From NCBI GenBank assembly GCA_029959085.1, contig JARWIR010000024.1, positions 18,650,296-18,714,295 on the forward strand: DNA of 64,000 nucleotides, written 5' to 3'. The notes under the pieces are model-generated. The model did not search any database and was not told the origin of the DNA. It saw only the letters and a program-made list of their open reading frames with translations. Shown in pieces: positions 1 through 12,819 of the stretch (the first letter of the stretch is position 1; each line of letters opens with the position of its first letter). Source of the stretch: Nemophila menziesii (lineage: Eukaryota > Streptophyta > Magnoliopsida > Boraginales > Hydrophyllaceae). The position numbers were made by a program, and so were the translations under genes.

Positions 1-522
1 TATAAGAGCACGACTATACTAATTATATAAAGCATATACAACATAGGAATTGAACTTACCGTCTAATAAGGTAAGAATATATTATACACCATGGAACTAA
101 TTCATCTTTTTGTTTCATCTTTTATGATATTTCATTGTATAAGATACTATTATATTTATCTTTTCATATTAATATATTCAACTTTTTTGATCTAATATTT
201 TTCTAGCAAAATTTTTGCTAAAAGTTCGTAAAACAATTTTTCCCAATACTACACTCAAAATATCTGAAGAAAATGTAAATTTCGATTGATCTTAAGTTCC
301 CCTTTTTGATTTAATCAAATCCTTAGAATAGTCTTGTAATCAGTCCGACGTAGATTGAATCTTGTAGATAAATATCTTTTATGTAATTTTTTTTGATACT
401 TTTTGGATAAAATTCTGAATATTCCTTTATGGTTTGACCAAAAGTCAAAATTTTCTAGAGTTTTAGAAAGAACAAATATCTTTTATGGTTTTTCAACTCA
501 TAACAACTTACCCTTTCTATTA
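1..522. other. AT-rich upstream intergenic DNA
   Basis: No gene, RNA or recognisable repeat is visible. A 71-codon frame at 403-618 starts at a non-ATG codon and runs into the tandem repeat that follows, so it is not credible. The stretch probably holds distal promoter sequence of the gene at 778. Confidence 0.5.
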
Positions 523-660
523 CATAGAGGGGTATTTGCCCTTTTTAGAATCATAGGGGAATTTTTATCCTTTTGTCAAAATTATAGGTTTATTTTTATT
601 CTATTGTCAAAATCATAGGGTGGATTTTTTATCCTATTGCCAAAACATAGGGGGGATGTG
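523..660. repeat. degenerate tandem repeat upstream of the NYN gene
   Basis: About four imperfect units of roughly 35-40 bp follow one another. Each begins with a version of CATAGGGG, continues through a T-rich stretch around TTTTATCCT, and ends in TTGTCAAAAT. The array stops about 120 bp before the proposed start codon at 778, so it lies in the proximal promoter or 5' untranslated region. It may be a fragment of a dispersed element; the family is unknown to me. Confidence 0.6.
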
Positions 661-777
661 GTATTTTACCAAAAAAGGTTGGAAAGAAAGAGTAAAAATG
701 AAAAACAAACATATCCCTCTCGACTCACCTACATCGTTCTCCACTCAATCCAGCTCACCCCAACCTATAAAGCAGGG

Positions 778-1992
778 ATGATAAATCTCTGCAACTCCAT
801 TAAACCTCAATTTCTCCCTCTCAACCATCAACTTCTGAACCTATCCTCTCTACCCCACCACCTCACCTTACCATGTACCCCCAAACTCTTACCCACCCTC
901 AAAATATCCCATCACAAATGGCGCGTGAAAGCAAACTCCAACGACTGCGAAATCGACATGGTAAAAACCAGAGATGGAATTTATACTGCCAAGCCCAAAA
1001 AAGTAGTCGTCTTATGGGATTTAGACAACAAGCCGCCACGTGGTCCTCCGTATCAGGCGGCGCTAGCTTTAAAACAACTAGCACAGAAATTCGGTGAAGT
1101 TGTTGATATATCCGCTTATGCTAATCGCCACGCTTTCATTCACCTCCCCAATTGGGTCGTAGATGAACGCCGTGAGCGCCGGCAAATCGATGTTCTCGAA
1201 CGTAAAGGTGTAACCACCCCATCGGAACCCTACATATGTTCGGTTTGTGGGCGTAAATGTAAGACAAATATGGATTTAAAGAAGCATTTCAGACAGTTAC
1301 ATGAAAGAGAGAGACAAAAGAAGTTGAATAGATTGAAATCATTAAAGGGTAAGAAAAGAAAGAATTTTAAGGAGAGGTTTATAGATGGGAACGAGAAGTA
1401 TAACGAGGCGGCGAGGAGTTTAATTACACCGAAAGTAGGGTATGGATTAGCGGCTGAGCTTAGACGAGCTGGGGTGTTTGTTAAAACAGTGGCGGATAAG
1501 CCTCAGGCAGCTGATTGGGCATTGAAAAGGCAAATGCAACATTCAATGAGTCGAGGGATTGATTGGATGTTTTTAGTATCCGACGATTCTGATTTTTTGG
1601 AGATGTTAAGGAGAGCTGGGGAAGCGAATTTAGGGACTGTTGTGGTGGGGGATGTGGATAGAGCGTTAGGGAGGCAAGCCGATTTGTGGGTCCCGTGGAT
1701 AAAGGTTGAGAACGGGGAGATTTTAGAGAGTGATTTAAAGTTACGGAAGGAGTTTCAAGAAGGGAAATTCTCGGTTAGTGAGTTTGATGGGAGTGCAAGT
1801 GGGGAAGTGAATTGGGAGGATTCTTTGGATGAGTTTAATGGGGTGAGAGTTTCGTCTTTTTCTGAAGGAGAGGAAGAAGAAGAATCTGATGATGAAGATG
1901 ATTGGTTAAGGATTAGTGTAGATCAAAGGAGTCTTGATGAGGATGAAGATGGAATATATATTGATAGCGATGAGGATGAAATGTATTTGTAA
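778..1992 (+). CDS. NYN-domain protein with inserted C2H2 zinc finger, probably organelle-targeted
   Basis: The frame encodes 404 residues from ATG 778. It also stays open upstream to 637, but only through non-ATG codons. The first ~55 residues are rich in Ser, Leu, His and Pro and nearly free of acidic residues, which looks like a plastid or mitochondrial transit peptide. A NYN (PIN-like nuclease) fold follows: VVLWDLDNKPP near residue 77 supplies the first acidic strand, and SDDSDFLEM near residue 262 supplies the later acidic cluster. Between the halves is one C2H2 finger (C-x2-C-x12-H-x4-H in CSVCGRKC...HFRQLH) and a Lys/Arg-rich stretch. The tail after about residue 365 is strongly acidic. 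Plants have an uncharacterised intronless family of this architecture and length. Such domains are thought to cleave or bind RNA; the substrate is unknown. No frame damage is visible, and this is the only clear host gene here. Confidence 0.85.
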   Translation: MINLCNSIKPQFLPLNHQLLNLSSLPHHLTLPCTPKLLPTLKISHHKWRVKANSNDCEIDMVKTRDGIYTAKPKKVVVLWDLDNKPPRGPPYQAALALKQLAQKFGEVVDISAYANRHAFIHLPNWVVDERRERRQIDVLERKGVTTPSEPYICSVCGRKCKTNMDLKKHFRQLHERERQKKLNRLKSLKGKKRKNFKERFIDGNEKYNEAARSLITPKVGYGLAAELRRAGVFVKTVADKPQAADWALKRQMQHSMSRGIDWMFLVSDDSDFLEMLRRAGEANLGTVVVGDVDRALGRQADLWVPWIKVENGEILESDLKLRKEFQEGKFSVSEFDGSASGEVNWEDSLDEFNGVRVSSFSEGEEEEESDDEDDWLRISVDQRSLDEDEDGIYIDSDEDEMYL

Positions 1993-3330
1993 TGGAAGTT
2001 GCAAAGTGTAGATGTAAATGTTGGTTAAGAAACTTTTCTTTAATGTTTTGTTTAAATGCAACTAAGAATTTTATACTCTTTATTTAATCTACTTAAATGA
2101 ATGGGTACTATTTTGAGATGAAAGTAAGAACACAAATGTAAAGACATTGATCTTGCCAAAGTAAATTGTGAATGACTTAACGAGGAAAAGAACACTTGTT
2201 TCTGGTACATAACTTTTAACAATGAATCAAAATCAGTATTAAGCAACAAGATTTTTTTTTTTTTTTTTATATAATTATTAGTTGCTACAGATTGTGACTC
2301 TTCTTTCCCAAGTTCTTTGTAAATACATAGCAGTTTTCTTCAACGCATTGAGCTGTTTATTTTGAATGTAGAACTGTTCAATCTTGACGTGCCTGAGTAC
2401 TAATAAGTGGTAACAACCTGACATTCTGACTCATAATTATATAGATGGAGTCAGGGGGCTGTATGTGTGAGACTGTGTTATTTCATGTCAAATGCAAGTT
2501 AAATCTTCAATTTTTTTTATAACAAAAATGACATATTTCATTCAATTTCATGGATCATCTAGTTATAATTTTAGTTGGTGAAGGCTTCCATAGTCTTTCT
2601 GTACAGAAATTTGAATATAGCATTCACTCCTTTTCAGTACCATTCACTATGTTGTAATAATCGTCGTCTAGTTGCCACCTAGGTGGAAATTGCGTATTGA
2701 CCGTTTCGTCCAGGAAAAATTCCTAGGCATTCCGGACAGCGATTAATGGCAACCTAACCCCACTTTCTGCTAGGCGTTTTTTAACACCTAAATCGGATTT
2801 TTTGTTTTGGCATGGTTAGTTACACACGAAAGAGCATGCTAACATTTCCTTTTTGGCTAGTTTGAATTTATTTAAAGCCAAAAAATTTATCCTAAAGCTA
2901 AAAAATCCCTTTTGAAGGCTCCAAGAGGCATGTATTTGGGCTCATTAGGATTTTAGTCAAACACCATTTCAAATAAAGTTTTTAGAATTGACAACATATT
3001 TGCAAGTTTAAGGGTTAACCAATCTGTATAAATATCGTTTACCGTTTAATTCCTTCTTGTCCCGTCGGAGCGCTAAGCCTTGAAAGCGCTTTGTACAACA
3101 ACTCGATATGCAATTATTTAGCTTCAACTCGGTGGTTACGAGATTTCTAATTCTGAGATTTGTGTTGGGTAATCCTTATTTGTATCATCTCTGATTTTTA
3201 GTAATACCTCTTTTTTCAGGCACTTTTTAGTAATACCTCTTAATTTCCAGGCACTTTTACAGAATCACAGAGACAAGAGCTCATCTTAAATAATTTGTTT
3301 TGTAGTTCTTGACAACATTAGCATTAATTT
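1993..3330. other. intergenic region, no supported gene
   Basis: AT-rich DNA downstream of the NYN gene. The first ~250 bp presumably hold its 3' untranslated region and polyadenylation site. A run of T at about 2251-2268 is the only low-complexity tract. No frame here shows a recognisable domain, and I see no tRNA, terminal repeats or long inverted repeats. Confidence 0.5.
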
Positions 3331-3530
3331 TTTTTTGGTTACATGGGTGATCTGGGCTAGTTTGCGAGTACCCGACTAATCTCACGGAGATATACATGTC
3401 TCCGCATATATATTCTCATGGTAAATCAAAACTAGGTTACCCATGTTCAGGGAGGAGTTCGAGTCTTGTACCTCTTACTTTACACCCGTTAGGGAAGGAA
3501 TTCGAAGCATGGACCTCCTTTAAGTGTTGA
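3331..3530 (+). repeat. possible degenerate SINE or short dispersed repeat
   Basis: The stretch around 3345-3400 (GGGCTAGTTTGCGAGTACCC then GACTAATCTCACGG) resembles a short dispersed repeat that I recall from other dicot genomes. About 100 bp later GGAGTTCGAGTCTTG resembles a pol III B box. This is recall from memory without an alignment, so the family assignment is tentative. Confidence 0.3.
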
Positions 3531-4148
3531 AGAAATAGCAAAGTTATATCTATTTGAGATTTTTTTCTTCTTGTATTTAGCTTCTCATTGGGTCCATTTT
3601 TTTGTAAGAATCGGTAAGCTTAAAAAACAGAATTGATCATTATTTAGGTATAATTATGATAATAATAAATAATATCATGAATTATTGAATAATATTTGCT
3701 TTACGTAACATATCGTAGACATGGACAACCTTTCCATTATCCTTCTTCATCCTTGATGATGGCCTTCTATAAATAAAGTAATAATATTGTTGTATTTTTG
3801 GACAAAATAATTATCAACCATAATCTCAAATGAATTGTGTGTGTAGGAACTTATTAGCGATTGTTAATCATATAATCACGGGAGGATCCAGATCACACAG
3901 TTTGACACTCATGCAAGTAGTTTGTTTTTCTGAGTTGCTAATTAGTTCATTTTGTCAGACAACATTACCTCTACTTAGTCCGGTTTTGCATCGGCTCTGG
4001 ATCTTTAACAAGCTCCTTGCAGAGTTCCTATATCTATATTTAGTCGAAATTATATCTATATTGACTATTTAGTCATCCTGATTATGTTAATTTTTTATCT
4101 GATTAAGTAAATTACATGGGTTAGTAAGTGAATTATATGCGGCCGAAT
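3531..4148. other. intergenic region, nothing recognised
   Basis: AT-rich sequence leading to the foldback element. The 80-codon frame at 3830-4072 has no recognisable domain and its composition is that of the surrounding DNA. Confidence 0.45.
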
Positions 4149-5027
4149 CGAATTTGGATCCTCTCTTAACTTGATTCCTATACTAACTCTACTAACTCTT
4201 GGTTTTTAGTATTATTTTTATTTATAATTTATTTCTATCTCTTAAAATAGGAAGAGATAGAAATAAATTATAAATAAAAATAATACTAAAAACCAAGAGT
4301 TAGTAGAGTTAGTATAGGAGATAATTACATTTAGGGTCTTGACTACACCCTCCTCTTCAAGATGGGGACCTGTCCTAGAGCCTCTTCTTACTAAAGACCT
4401 CAGAAACTTTTTAACACATGAAACCCAAAACCCCTGTTACCTTTCTACCCTCAAATGTTTTTTAGAATCATATATATATTCTTTTACATTTTTCTCTCTC
4501 TTGCAAACTACATGAGCTCATTTCACTCCTCTCTATCTTCATTTTCGTGACCCTCTCTCTCTTCATTTTCGAGCTCTATTTTTGAGCTTTCCATATTTAT
4601 TTCATATCAACCCTTCCGATTTCAACCTTCCTCTGTTGTGTTTGTAGATTCATCACGTCGCCATCGTCTCATTCTCTCTAAATTTTGCATTGTCTTCTTC
4701 GTTATAAGGTTTTTTTCTCAGAGATTCATATTTGTTGGTGTTAATTTTGTTTTATGCAAAGTAATAGCATTGTTTAATCCAAATATCCAGTATATATCGT
4801 ATTATATGTTTTGTTTTTCCATTTAAGCCATGATTTCGTGACTATATCATCCTTGTTTAAGAGTTTTTTGATCCTTTTTTCATGTGTTTCATGGTAGATT
4901 TGTCCATGATATGTTTGTTATGGCATATATTCATGTCATTTTACGTGTTTCTTTCATTGTTCTTCATTTATAACGTTAGTGTTCTTCGATCTGAGATTTC
5001 TAGGGTTTTTTCACAGCCGCTGCATGC

Positions 5028-5498
5028 ATGAAAGTACAGTACAGTACGATACTCTGCTTTTTTGAATTTCTGAGAGTACTCACTGTTTTTCAAATATACA
5101 GAGTAATCCATATTTTACGCTCTTGTCTGCGCATTGTACGGTTTACTGTTGGGATAGTACTCACTGTTTTACAGAGTACTCTGAAGTTTATAGAGTACTC
5201 TGAGTTTTGCATAGTACGCTTTATTTTCATAGAGTACTCTATGTTTATAGAATACTCCGAGTTTTATAGACTACTCACTATTTTTGAAGAGTACTCTTAG
5301 TTTTACAATTACTCACTATTTTTAGAGAATACTCACTGTTTTATACAATACTCACTTTTTCAATAGAGTACTCTGACTTTATAGAATACTCTGAGTTTTA
5401 AAAACAGTGAGTGCTCATCTTACTGATTCTATTTCATAGAGTACTCTGAGTGTTATTTGTATTGTGTTTACTCACTGTATACCATTTTCTGTGACAGT
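5028..5498 (+). repeat. GAGTACTC array in the leader of the MULE-1 transposase gene
   Basis: About eight GTACTC cores, mostly as AGAGTACTCTG or AGAGTACTCAC and separated by T-rich spacers, precede the transposase start. The block ends in TGTGACAG at 5498, a good splice acceptor five bases from the ATG at 5503. Most of the array therefore probably lies in a 5' untranslated intron; I could not fix the donor. Confidence 0.7.
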
Positions 5499-5502
5499 TA
5501 TA

Positions 5503-7854
5503 ATGATCCAAGATGTTCTTGTTGTGTTCAAGATGGGAACTGATCAGATTTTCCTCCCTTTTCATCTGCTCAATGGCATTAACTCAGTAAAGAAGTTTGT
5601 TCAGTCTAGGTGGCCCCAGCTATCTAAATCTGCTGTTACTTCTTATACTATAGGGGAGTATAAAGACTCCCTTCTTGAACCTGAATCAGATTTTTGCACA
5701 ATTAAGTGGATTCTTGGACGTGGTGTGTTTGACAAGGTTTATATTTATGTTACTGATTCCAGGACCCCCGCGGTCAATAATTTATCCTCTCCAGAATCAT
5801 CTGGCATTACTAAACCTATCGCCGCTGAGCCTATTCGTTTGTTGTTGCCTCTACCCCTGATCCAGCCTTTTTTATTCATGAAAAGAAGGCTATGTTGAGT
5901 GATTCTTGGAAACTTGGCTTACAAGGTGTTGGACAGTGTTTTGTGGGTGGTGCTGAGCAGTTCCGTTCCGTTCTTTGCAGGCAAGCTGCCGTTGATGGTT
6001 TCGATTTCGACTATATTCACAATAATAAGAATTCTCGCATTAGTGCTCAGTGCTTTTACAAGGTAGAGAAGGGTTGCAATTGGTATATATACGTATCGCC
6101 TGATAAGTCAAACGGATTTTGGTATTTGCGTACATATAGGAATAATCACATGTGCGGTCATGTTTACAAGAAAACCTCACACTCCCGTTTGGATTCTTCC
6201 ATTCTCAGTCGTGTTATTTACGATGAACTTCGTTCTAAACCAGCTTCCAGGCCTAGAGAGATTAAGTCTGTCTTAAAGGAGAGTTATGGTTTTGATATCT
6301 CGTACAAAACATCTTGGTCTACTATCCATAAGGCTAAGGACAATCTATACGGTGATATTGGATCTTCATTCAATCGTTTGCAAGGTTACTTTGAACAGCT
6401 CCAGAAACTTGATCCAACTACTGCCTTCTCGGTTCAGTGCGATCCTGAATCCCGTGTATTTCACAGATGTTTTTTCGCATTTGGTGGGTCTATTACTGGT
6501 TTTAAGTCTTGTCGCCCCATGTTATTTCTTGATGCTACTTTCCTGAAGTCCAAGTACAAGGGCTCGTTATTGGTTGCTACTGCAAAAGATGGAGATCAAG
6601 GTATTATATCAACATTTTACTTGTTTTCATGTTATTCACTCATTTTGTATGAGTACTCTATACAATTGTATGAGTACTTTATCAATTCTCAGAGTACTCT
6701 TTCATTACCAGAATACTCTTTCATTTACCCCCAGTACTCTATACTTTCAGTACTCACATATTTGTCTGAGTACTATACTAGTTACTTACTTTTCTGTTTG
6801 TTTGTCCTTTTCAGGGTTATTCCCTGTTGCTTTTGGCGTTGTTCCCGGTGAGGACACCGACAATTGGACATCATTTCTTCAGTTTTTAAAGCCCCTTGTC
6901 GAGGGTCGCCCTCTCACGTTTATATCAGACCGCCACAAGGGTCTACTAAATGGTGTTAGGGATGTTTTCCCTCAAGATAGTCACAGTTTTTGCATTAAAC
7001 ATATAGAGAAAAACCTCAGAATTGCTATTTCCGGCACTACATTTTACCGTGAAAGGATGGTGTACCTGCTCAAGCAAGTCGCGCATGCTCCTACTGTTGC
7101 ACATTATGATCAACAGATGGCTAAATTCCTGCTTGAAGGAAAGAAGGCCGTCAAAGAGTTCCTAAAGAGTTTGCCAAGGGAGAATTACGCCAATGCTTAT
7201 TTCCCTGGTAGACGATATGGGGAGATGACTTCTAATGCAGTCGAGTCGTTTAACTTCTGGATATTAGGTCAAAGGGGACTTCCTGTTTGTGAGCTAGTTG
7301 ACTCTCTTCGGGTCAAGTTAATGCAGTGGATTTATGAACGTTCGTTAAAGTCATCCAAATGGACTTCACCACTATGCCCGGCTATTATGGAGCTTTATAA
7401 TACTAATGTTGGTCTCAGTTGCACTTGGACCTTTAAACAATCAACAGCTTCTTTGTTCCAAGTCGGCTCAAATCCAATCATGGTGGTAGATATAGATGCC
7501 CGTACTTGTTCTTGTTTTCAATGGCAAGAGCTTGGCTTCCCTTGTCAGCATGCTTTATGCGCACTATCCAGTGTTTCTGTTCGTGATCCTTTCGATTATG
7601 TAGAGTCATACTTTCACACTTCATCATACCAAAAGACTTATGCAAAGAGCATACCTCCTATGTCTACCTTTCAAGTTGAAGTCCTAGTTCCCGATTCTCA
7701 GATTATTCTTGCTCCTGATGTTAGGGTTCAACCTGGTAGGCCTCAGACTAAGCGCTTTCGTTCATGCACCGAGAAGGTTGTCCGTGCAATTCGTTGTGGC
7801 AATTGCAGGAAGGTGGGACATAATAAATCTACTTGTAGAGCTCCACCCAAATGA
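5503..7854 (+). pseudogene. mudrA-like: mudrA-type MULE transposase, one intron, frameshifted near its N-terminus
   Basis: The product should bind the element's ends and catalyse cut-and-paste transposition in the nucleus. Exon 1 starts at ATG 5503 and ends at 6600. A GT-AG intron (6601-6814) joins it in phase to exon 2 (6815-7854). The first ~110 codons look like the PB1-like N-terminal region of mudrA proteins. Then come the MULE core with first Asp in FLDATF (~6530), second Asp in FISDRHKG (~6925) and Glu in NAVESFN (~7240), a SWIM zinc finger (CSCFQWQELGFPCQHAL, ~7507-7557), and a CX2CX4HX4C knuckle at the end. The N-terminal frame runs to a stop at 5898, while the catalytic frame is closed upstream by a TGA at about 5831. 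An indel near 5830-5840 is needed to connect them. Otherwise the gene looks complete. Confidence 0.88.
6601..6814 (+). other. intron of the MULE-1 transposase gene carrying GAGTACTC motifs
   Basis: Donor CAAG/GTATTA and acceptor TTTTCAG/GG restore one continuous frame across the DDE core. The intron is 214 bp long, T-rich, and holds at least four GTACTC cores, whereas the flanking exons have essentially none. Confidence 0.85.
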
Positions 7855-8039
7855 TAACTCAACTCTTGTTTTTAAATGGGAATCGTGCTTATTAACTTCT
7901 TGTTAATGTTTATTTTCACTTGTTGGTGCCATGGAACTATTTTTACAGTTATATGTTTTTAAGTTGTAGAAGTGGAATTTAATTTAAGTATGTTATTCTT
8001 GTTATATCTGTGATATGTGTTGAATTTGATTTATATTGT

Positions 8040-8560
8040 CATAGTACTCTATACAATTTTGACTAATACTCTGTACATTTCAGTGAGTACTCTATATTTA
8101 TTTCATAACACTATTTTATTCTTCTATGAAGACTGTATATAATTGTATGAGTACTCTATATAATTGTATGAGTACTCTGTGTAATTGTATGAGTACTCTA
8201 TATAATTATATGACTACTCTATACAATATGATTGATCTATCATTTAGCAGAGTACTATAGTCTCCTTACTTAACTCTATTTTATACTTATATGAATACTC
8301 TATATAATTTACGAGTACTCTATATAATTGTATTGATACTCTATCATTTATGAGATTACTCTTTATAAATCTCAGAGTACTCATACATTTGTCTGAGTAC
8401 TCTTTATAAAACTAAGAGTACTCACACATTTATCTGAGTACTCTTTATAAAACTCAGAGTACTCACATATTTGTCTGAGTACTCACACATTTGTCGGAGT
8501 ACTCTTTATTTTTATCAGAGTACTCACATATTTGTCTGAGTACTCACACGTTTTTAGTAC
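8040..8560. repeat. GAGTACTC array between the two converging MULE-1 genes
   Basis: About fifteen GTACTC cores lie between the transposase stop (7854) and the protease stop (8865). Two sub-types of spacing occur: TATATAATTGTATGAGTACTC near 8100-8220, and CACATTTGTCTGAGTACTC near 8380-8550. The unit is loose and not a clean tandem repeat. Confidence 0.8.
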
Positions 8561-9394
8561 TGTTCAACAACAAATTACACACCAATTACACACCAAAACC
8601 CTATTTCATTCATATTTCATATCAAGTTTAAAAAATAGCCCAAAACATCCAAAAAACCAGTTTAGTTACATACCTTAAACATAGACAAAAATTACCTTAA
8701 AGTCTAGTTACCAGTTTAGTGCCAAAACAACCCAATAGTCTAGTTTCATACCTTAAACAAACATAAATTACTTATCAAACATAGACAAAAACCCATCAAA
8801 AAGTCTAAATCTTAAATCAAACTCCCAACACTCATTACATAAAAAAACATCAAGGATTAATCATTTAAGCACTTTTCCCCATGTTGATGCGCTGCGAGTA
8901 TTTGTCGCTGCGCAACAATTTCCTAACAATCATGGCTCTTCCTTCGTTAATATATTTTTGATTGTATGTCTTTTGTCTTATCAACCCATTCCGATAAAAT
9001 GCATAACACCATAGGATTACAAAAACACCGCAGTCCACACTCCCTGGTTCTTGTTCAACACAATCTACATTAGTCATTATATATTTGTCTTCTACACCAG
9101 GTTTTATCTTCCTCAAGACTTTCTCTACCAAGTACTTTCTATACTTTGCTGCGGTTTGCTCTGTCTTTGAACCTATTGACTCTGGATTTTTTGGTTTGAT
9201 AGAGTTATAATGGTAAAATTCCTTATTATCTCTGCTGTACACCAACAAACTCCAATGTCCACTTGTACCATCTTGAACAAACACTGGCAATAGTGTGAAA
9301 GCATATTCTTGACTATTTTTATAAAATGGATCTGCAACATACATCGCACATGCTTCAGCGTGGTCCTGTTCAACTAAACTCTGCAACAAAATTG

Positions 9395-9739
9395 AATAAT
9401 TCATCAAAAAAATCTCGAAGTTAAAGTACTCATACAAAAACTCAGAGTACTCACATAAAAACTCAGAGTACTCATACAAAAACTCAGAGTACTCACAGTT
9501 TGTTTTTTACAGTTCAACTCACAGTACACACAGTTTAACTTCATTAAAACATAGAGTACTCATACAAAAACTCATAGTACTCACAGTTCAAATTCATTAA
9601 AGCACAGAGTACTCATAGAAAAACTCAGAGTACTCACAGTTTGTTTTTTAAATTATTAGAGTACTCACAGTTCAACTTCATTAAAACCGAGTACACTTAC
9701 TACTTTATATTTCAATATGAAAACTCAGAGTATTCTTAC
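9395..9739 (-). repeat. GAGTACTC array in an intron of the Ulp1-type gene
   Basis: The intron lies between donor 9739 and acceptor 9381 and contains about nine GTACTC cores, mainly as AAAACTCAGAGTACTCACAG. The flanking exons contain none. Confidence 0.8.
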
Positions 9740-11610
9740 CATGCTCATCGCACTCTGGTGTGTCACACCATACTTCCCTCCTTTTACTCCATAATCTTCT
9801 TGTACCATTTTTAGCATAGCGTCTATCACCTGCAATATGAATTAATCACATACTCAATGTACAATATAATTTTTTTGTATCTATATGATCATATTAAATT
9901 TGTTTACCTGCACTTCAATCATTCTTTTATGCGCAACAGCAAAAGCATCTTTTCCTGATACTAATAAGGAATTTTCTTTATCCCACCATATTGCATCTCC
10001 CAAGTTTTCATCTTTAATTTGCAGAAGGAAATTATAATCCTTCTCATCAACTGTGTCCTCTCCATTCCACTTTTGTTTTTGCTTACCTTGATCCCCTTCA
10101 TCTGTGTTTGTTTTATTCAAGTTTGCATCCTTTTCCTTATCAGTTTCTTCAACATTTGCCTATTTGTTTTACAATCACTTTCTTTTTGCTTGTTTTTTCC
10201 ACCCCTCCTTTTTGTTTCATTGTTACTTTAACTCTTTTGGTTCTTGGTTCTTCTACAAAATCAGAATCTACACTTTTTGCTGCAGCTGCAGCACGGTTGT
10301 TTTTCTTCACGTTTCTCTCTATCGACCCTGGAGTCGCTAATCTGTACGATCTTCTTCGTTTAGTATATGTTTTTATTTCACCAACCAGCTCCAAATCAGA
10401 ATTAGTACCATCTTTATCCTTATTCACCCCCTTCTCTTTAGATTCTTCTTCACCGGCTTTTTCACTACTCTCCAACAACTTTGCCGCTGCCCTCAGGTTT
10501 TCACACTCCGACTTGTACTTTTCTAGTTCTTCCAGGCTTTCATTGTACCACTCGCTTATATCTTTATGCTCCTTGTCCTTTTTGATTGATTCATTCTCCA
10601 GCTTCTCTTTATCCGCCTTCAGCTTTGCAATCTGCCCCTTAAGTCTATTTATTTTAGCTTCTTGGTTAACAATGTCGTCCTCCAACTCCTTACCTCTAAC
10701 TTGTTATTTGTTGACCTGATTGCTTAACGTCTCGACTATTTGTACCACTACATCTTTTTCTTTTTTGAGTGTTTCGATAATTGCCTTCATCTCTTCATAT
10801 TTTGAATCTTTGTTTTTGTATTCATCCCTTTCCTCTGTTAGACGCTCTAGCTCATCGATTAATCTATTTCTTTCATTTCTTGATTCAACCAACTTTTCCC
10901 TCAATGAATTAACAACTGGATCTGTAGAATCTTTACCTTCTTCTATTTCACCATTAAACCGCATTCTGATGGTTCCAGCCTTATGAATCACCATCCCCAC
11001 CGTTTTATTCAAATCGGTTTCTTCTTCTTTGCTCAAACTCTCATCTTTTTCAACATCCATCTCATTTTTATCTACTTCCTCGCCACCTCTTGGTGGACCA
11101 TCGTCTATGTAGTCATCTATCTCCATCTCCTCCTCCTCACTACCACAAGATTTATCCTCACTATTTGTATCGATAGGAGTGTCTTTTTTAATTAATAACT
11201 CCTCCCCAACTACTCTAACATCTTCATTCCCTTCCTCTACTTGTTCTTTTTCTTCAGGTTCCATTACTCCAACATCTTCATTGATCTTGTCTACACTCTC
11301 AGTTTTCTCATCTTCACGATTAACATCAGGCATTAACCCACCCCCTTTATCGTTCATCCAACCATCAACGTTTATGTCTTCATCATCTGAAACTCTTTTC
11401 CCATCATTTTCCTTTCCATCCTCATTTAAATCTCCAGCTTTCTCCTCATTTTTTTCTCCATCCAATTTTTCTCCACCATCTTTCTCAACAGTCCCACTGC
11501 ACTCTCCTTCATTTCTATCTATCGCTCCGTTGTTGTTATCACGCTCATATACCAGCCATCCCTCTTCCTCAGCACTTGCTTGTATCTCCTTCCTTCTTAC
11601 CTGCGTATTT

Positions 11611-11892
11611 CAGTCAAACAAGTTCAGAGTACTCACACTTTTTATAGAAAATCTCAGAGTACTCACAGCTTTTACTTAAAAAAATCAGAGTACTCACAGT
11701 TTTTATAGAAAAACTCAGAGTACTCACAGTTTTTATAGAAAAACTCAGAGTTACTCACAGTTTTCATAGAAAAACTCAGAGTTACTCACAGTTTTCTCTG
11801 AGAAAATCAGAGTGCTAACAGTTTTCATAGAATACTCTTAATTTGACATAACAAAACTATGAGTACTCCCATAAAAATGTCTACACAATTAC
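11611..11892 (-). repeat. GAGTACTC array in another Ulp1-gene intron
   Basis: A regular part at 11625-11780 repeats AAACTCAGAGTACTCACAG with TTTTTATAG between, with a period of about 32-37 bp. Later units have drifted to GAGTTACTC and GAGTGCT. Intron limits are donor 11892 and acceptor 11601. Confidence 0.8.
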
Positions 11893-12819
11893 CTTATTCT
11901 TTTTCACCGAGTCCAACTTGATTTTGCTTGCTCCTAGCATGCACTCCCATTTTAGACATCTAGGCACTGCATCTTCTTCACCTTCTTTCAATCTTCCAAT
12001 ATCTTTAACACGTTCGAAAAGCCATGGCTACAAGAAAAAAACATTATTTTATACTTTTTTAATGTCACAGTTTAATATAAATTTTAATACATTCATCTTA
12101 CCAACAAAACAAACAATCCCCCCTTTACTCGCGATGTATCTGAACATTTTCTTATCGACCGAAATATGTAATTGCGCATTTCTCCAGCCTAGTTGTAATC
12201 TTTTACTCTATCCAAGTCCTCGCAGATACTTATGTGTAACTGCTTGGCCTGGTAATGTCTTTTCGATAAACACAACGATGTTAAAGTATATATGGTCAAC
12301 AACTTCGCAATGTCTTCACGGGCCTCTAACGTTAGTTCCTTACCTTCAAACGTTTTTATTACTCCTGCTATTTTCCCAATTAATTTTTTCAAATTTACTT
12401 TCCCTGCGCTTCCAAACATCCTTCTATACCAACTCGACCTACTGTTCCCCTCAATTGTAAGTTGCTTTGGCAAATGATCATGTCCACATTCTATGCCTAA
12501 TATTATTTTTATTTCCTTCTCTGTTATTTGAATGTCTCTTCCACCAATGATAAAACTACTACTTACGGTTGAATAACTGCCTATAACTTGTTTAATTAGC
12601 ACGTCTGATTTCCTCAAAGCCGTATATTTATCCCTTCTGTCATACAACCCTTTCAACAGCCTGTAAAACGGCGTCCTTTTGCATTCTGATAAGTGATTTT
12701 CAGTCATTCCAGGTATCTTCATGATTCCTAGTAATCCATTTATGTTTGATCTGTACTGTATAGCCTTCTTTTTATTCTGTAGATGTTTTAACAATAACAA
12801 CATCAAATCTTCTACGTAA

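Noticed and set aside
765..771. TATAAAG just before the NYN gene as its TATA box
   Set aside because: It lies 13 bp before the ATG that starts a plausible transit peptide; transcription from it would begin after that ATG. A start at Met 958 would rescue it but would lose the targeting sequence.
10104..11679. Serine- and phenylalanine-rich plus-strand frames
   Set aside because: They are antisense shadows of the acidic, coiled-coil exon of the minus-strand Ulp1-type gene.
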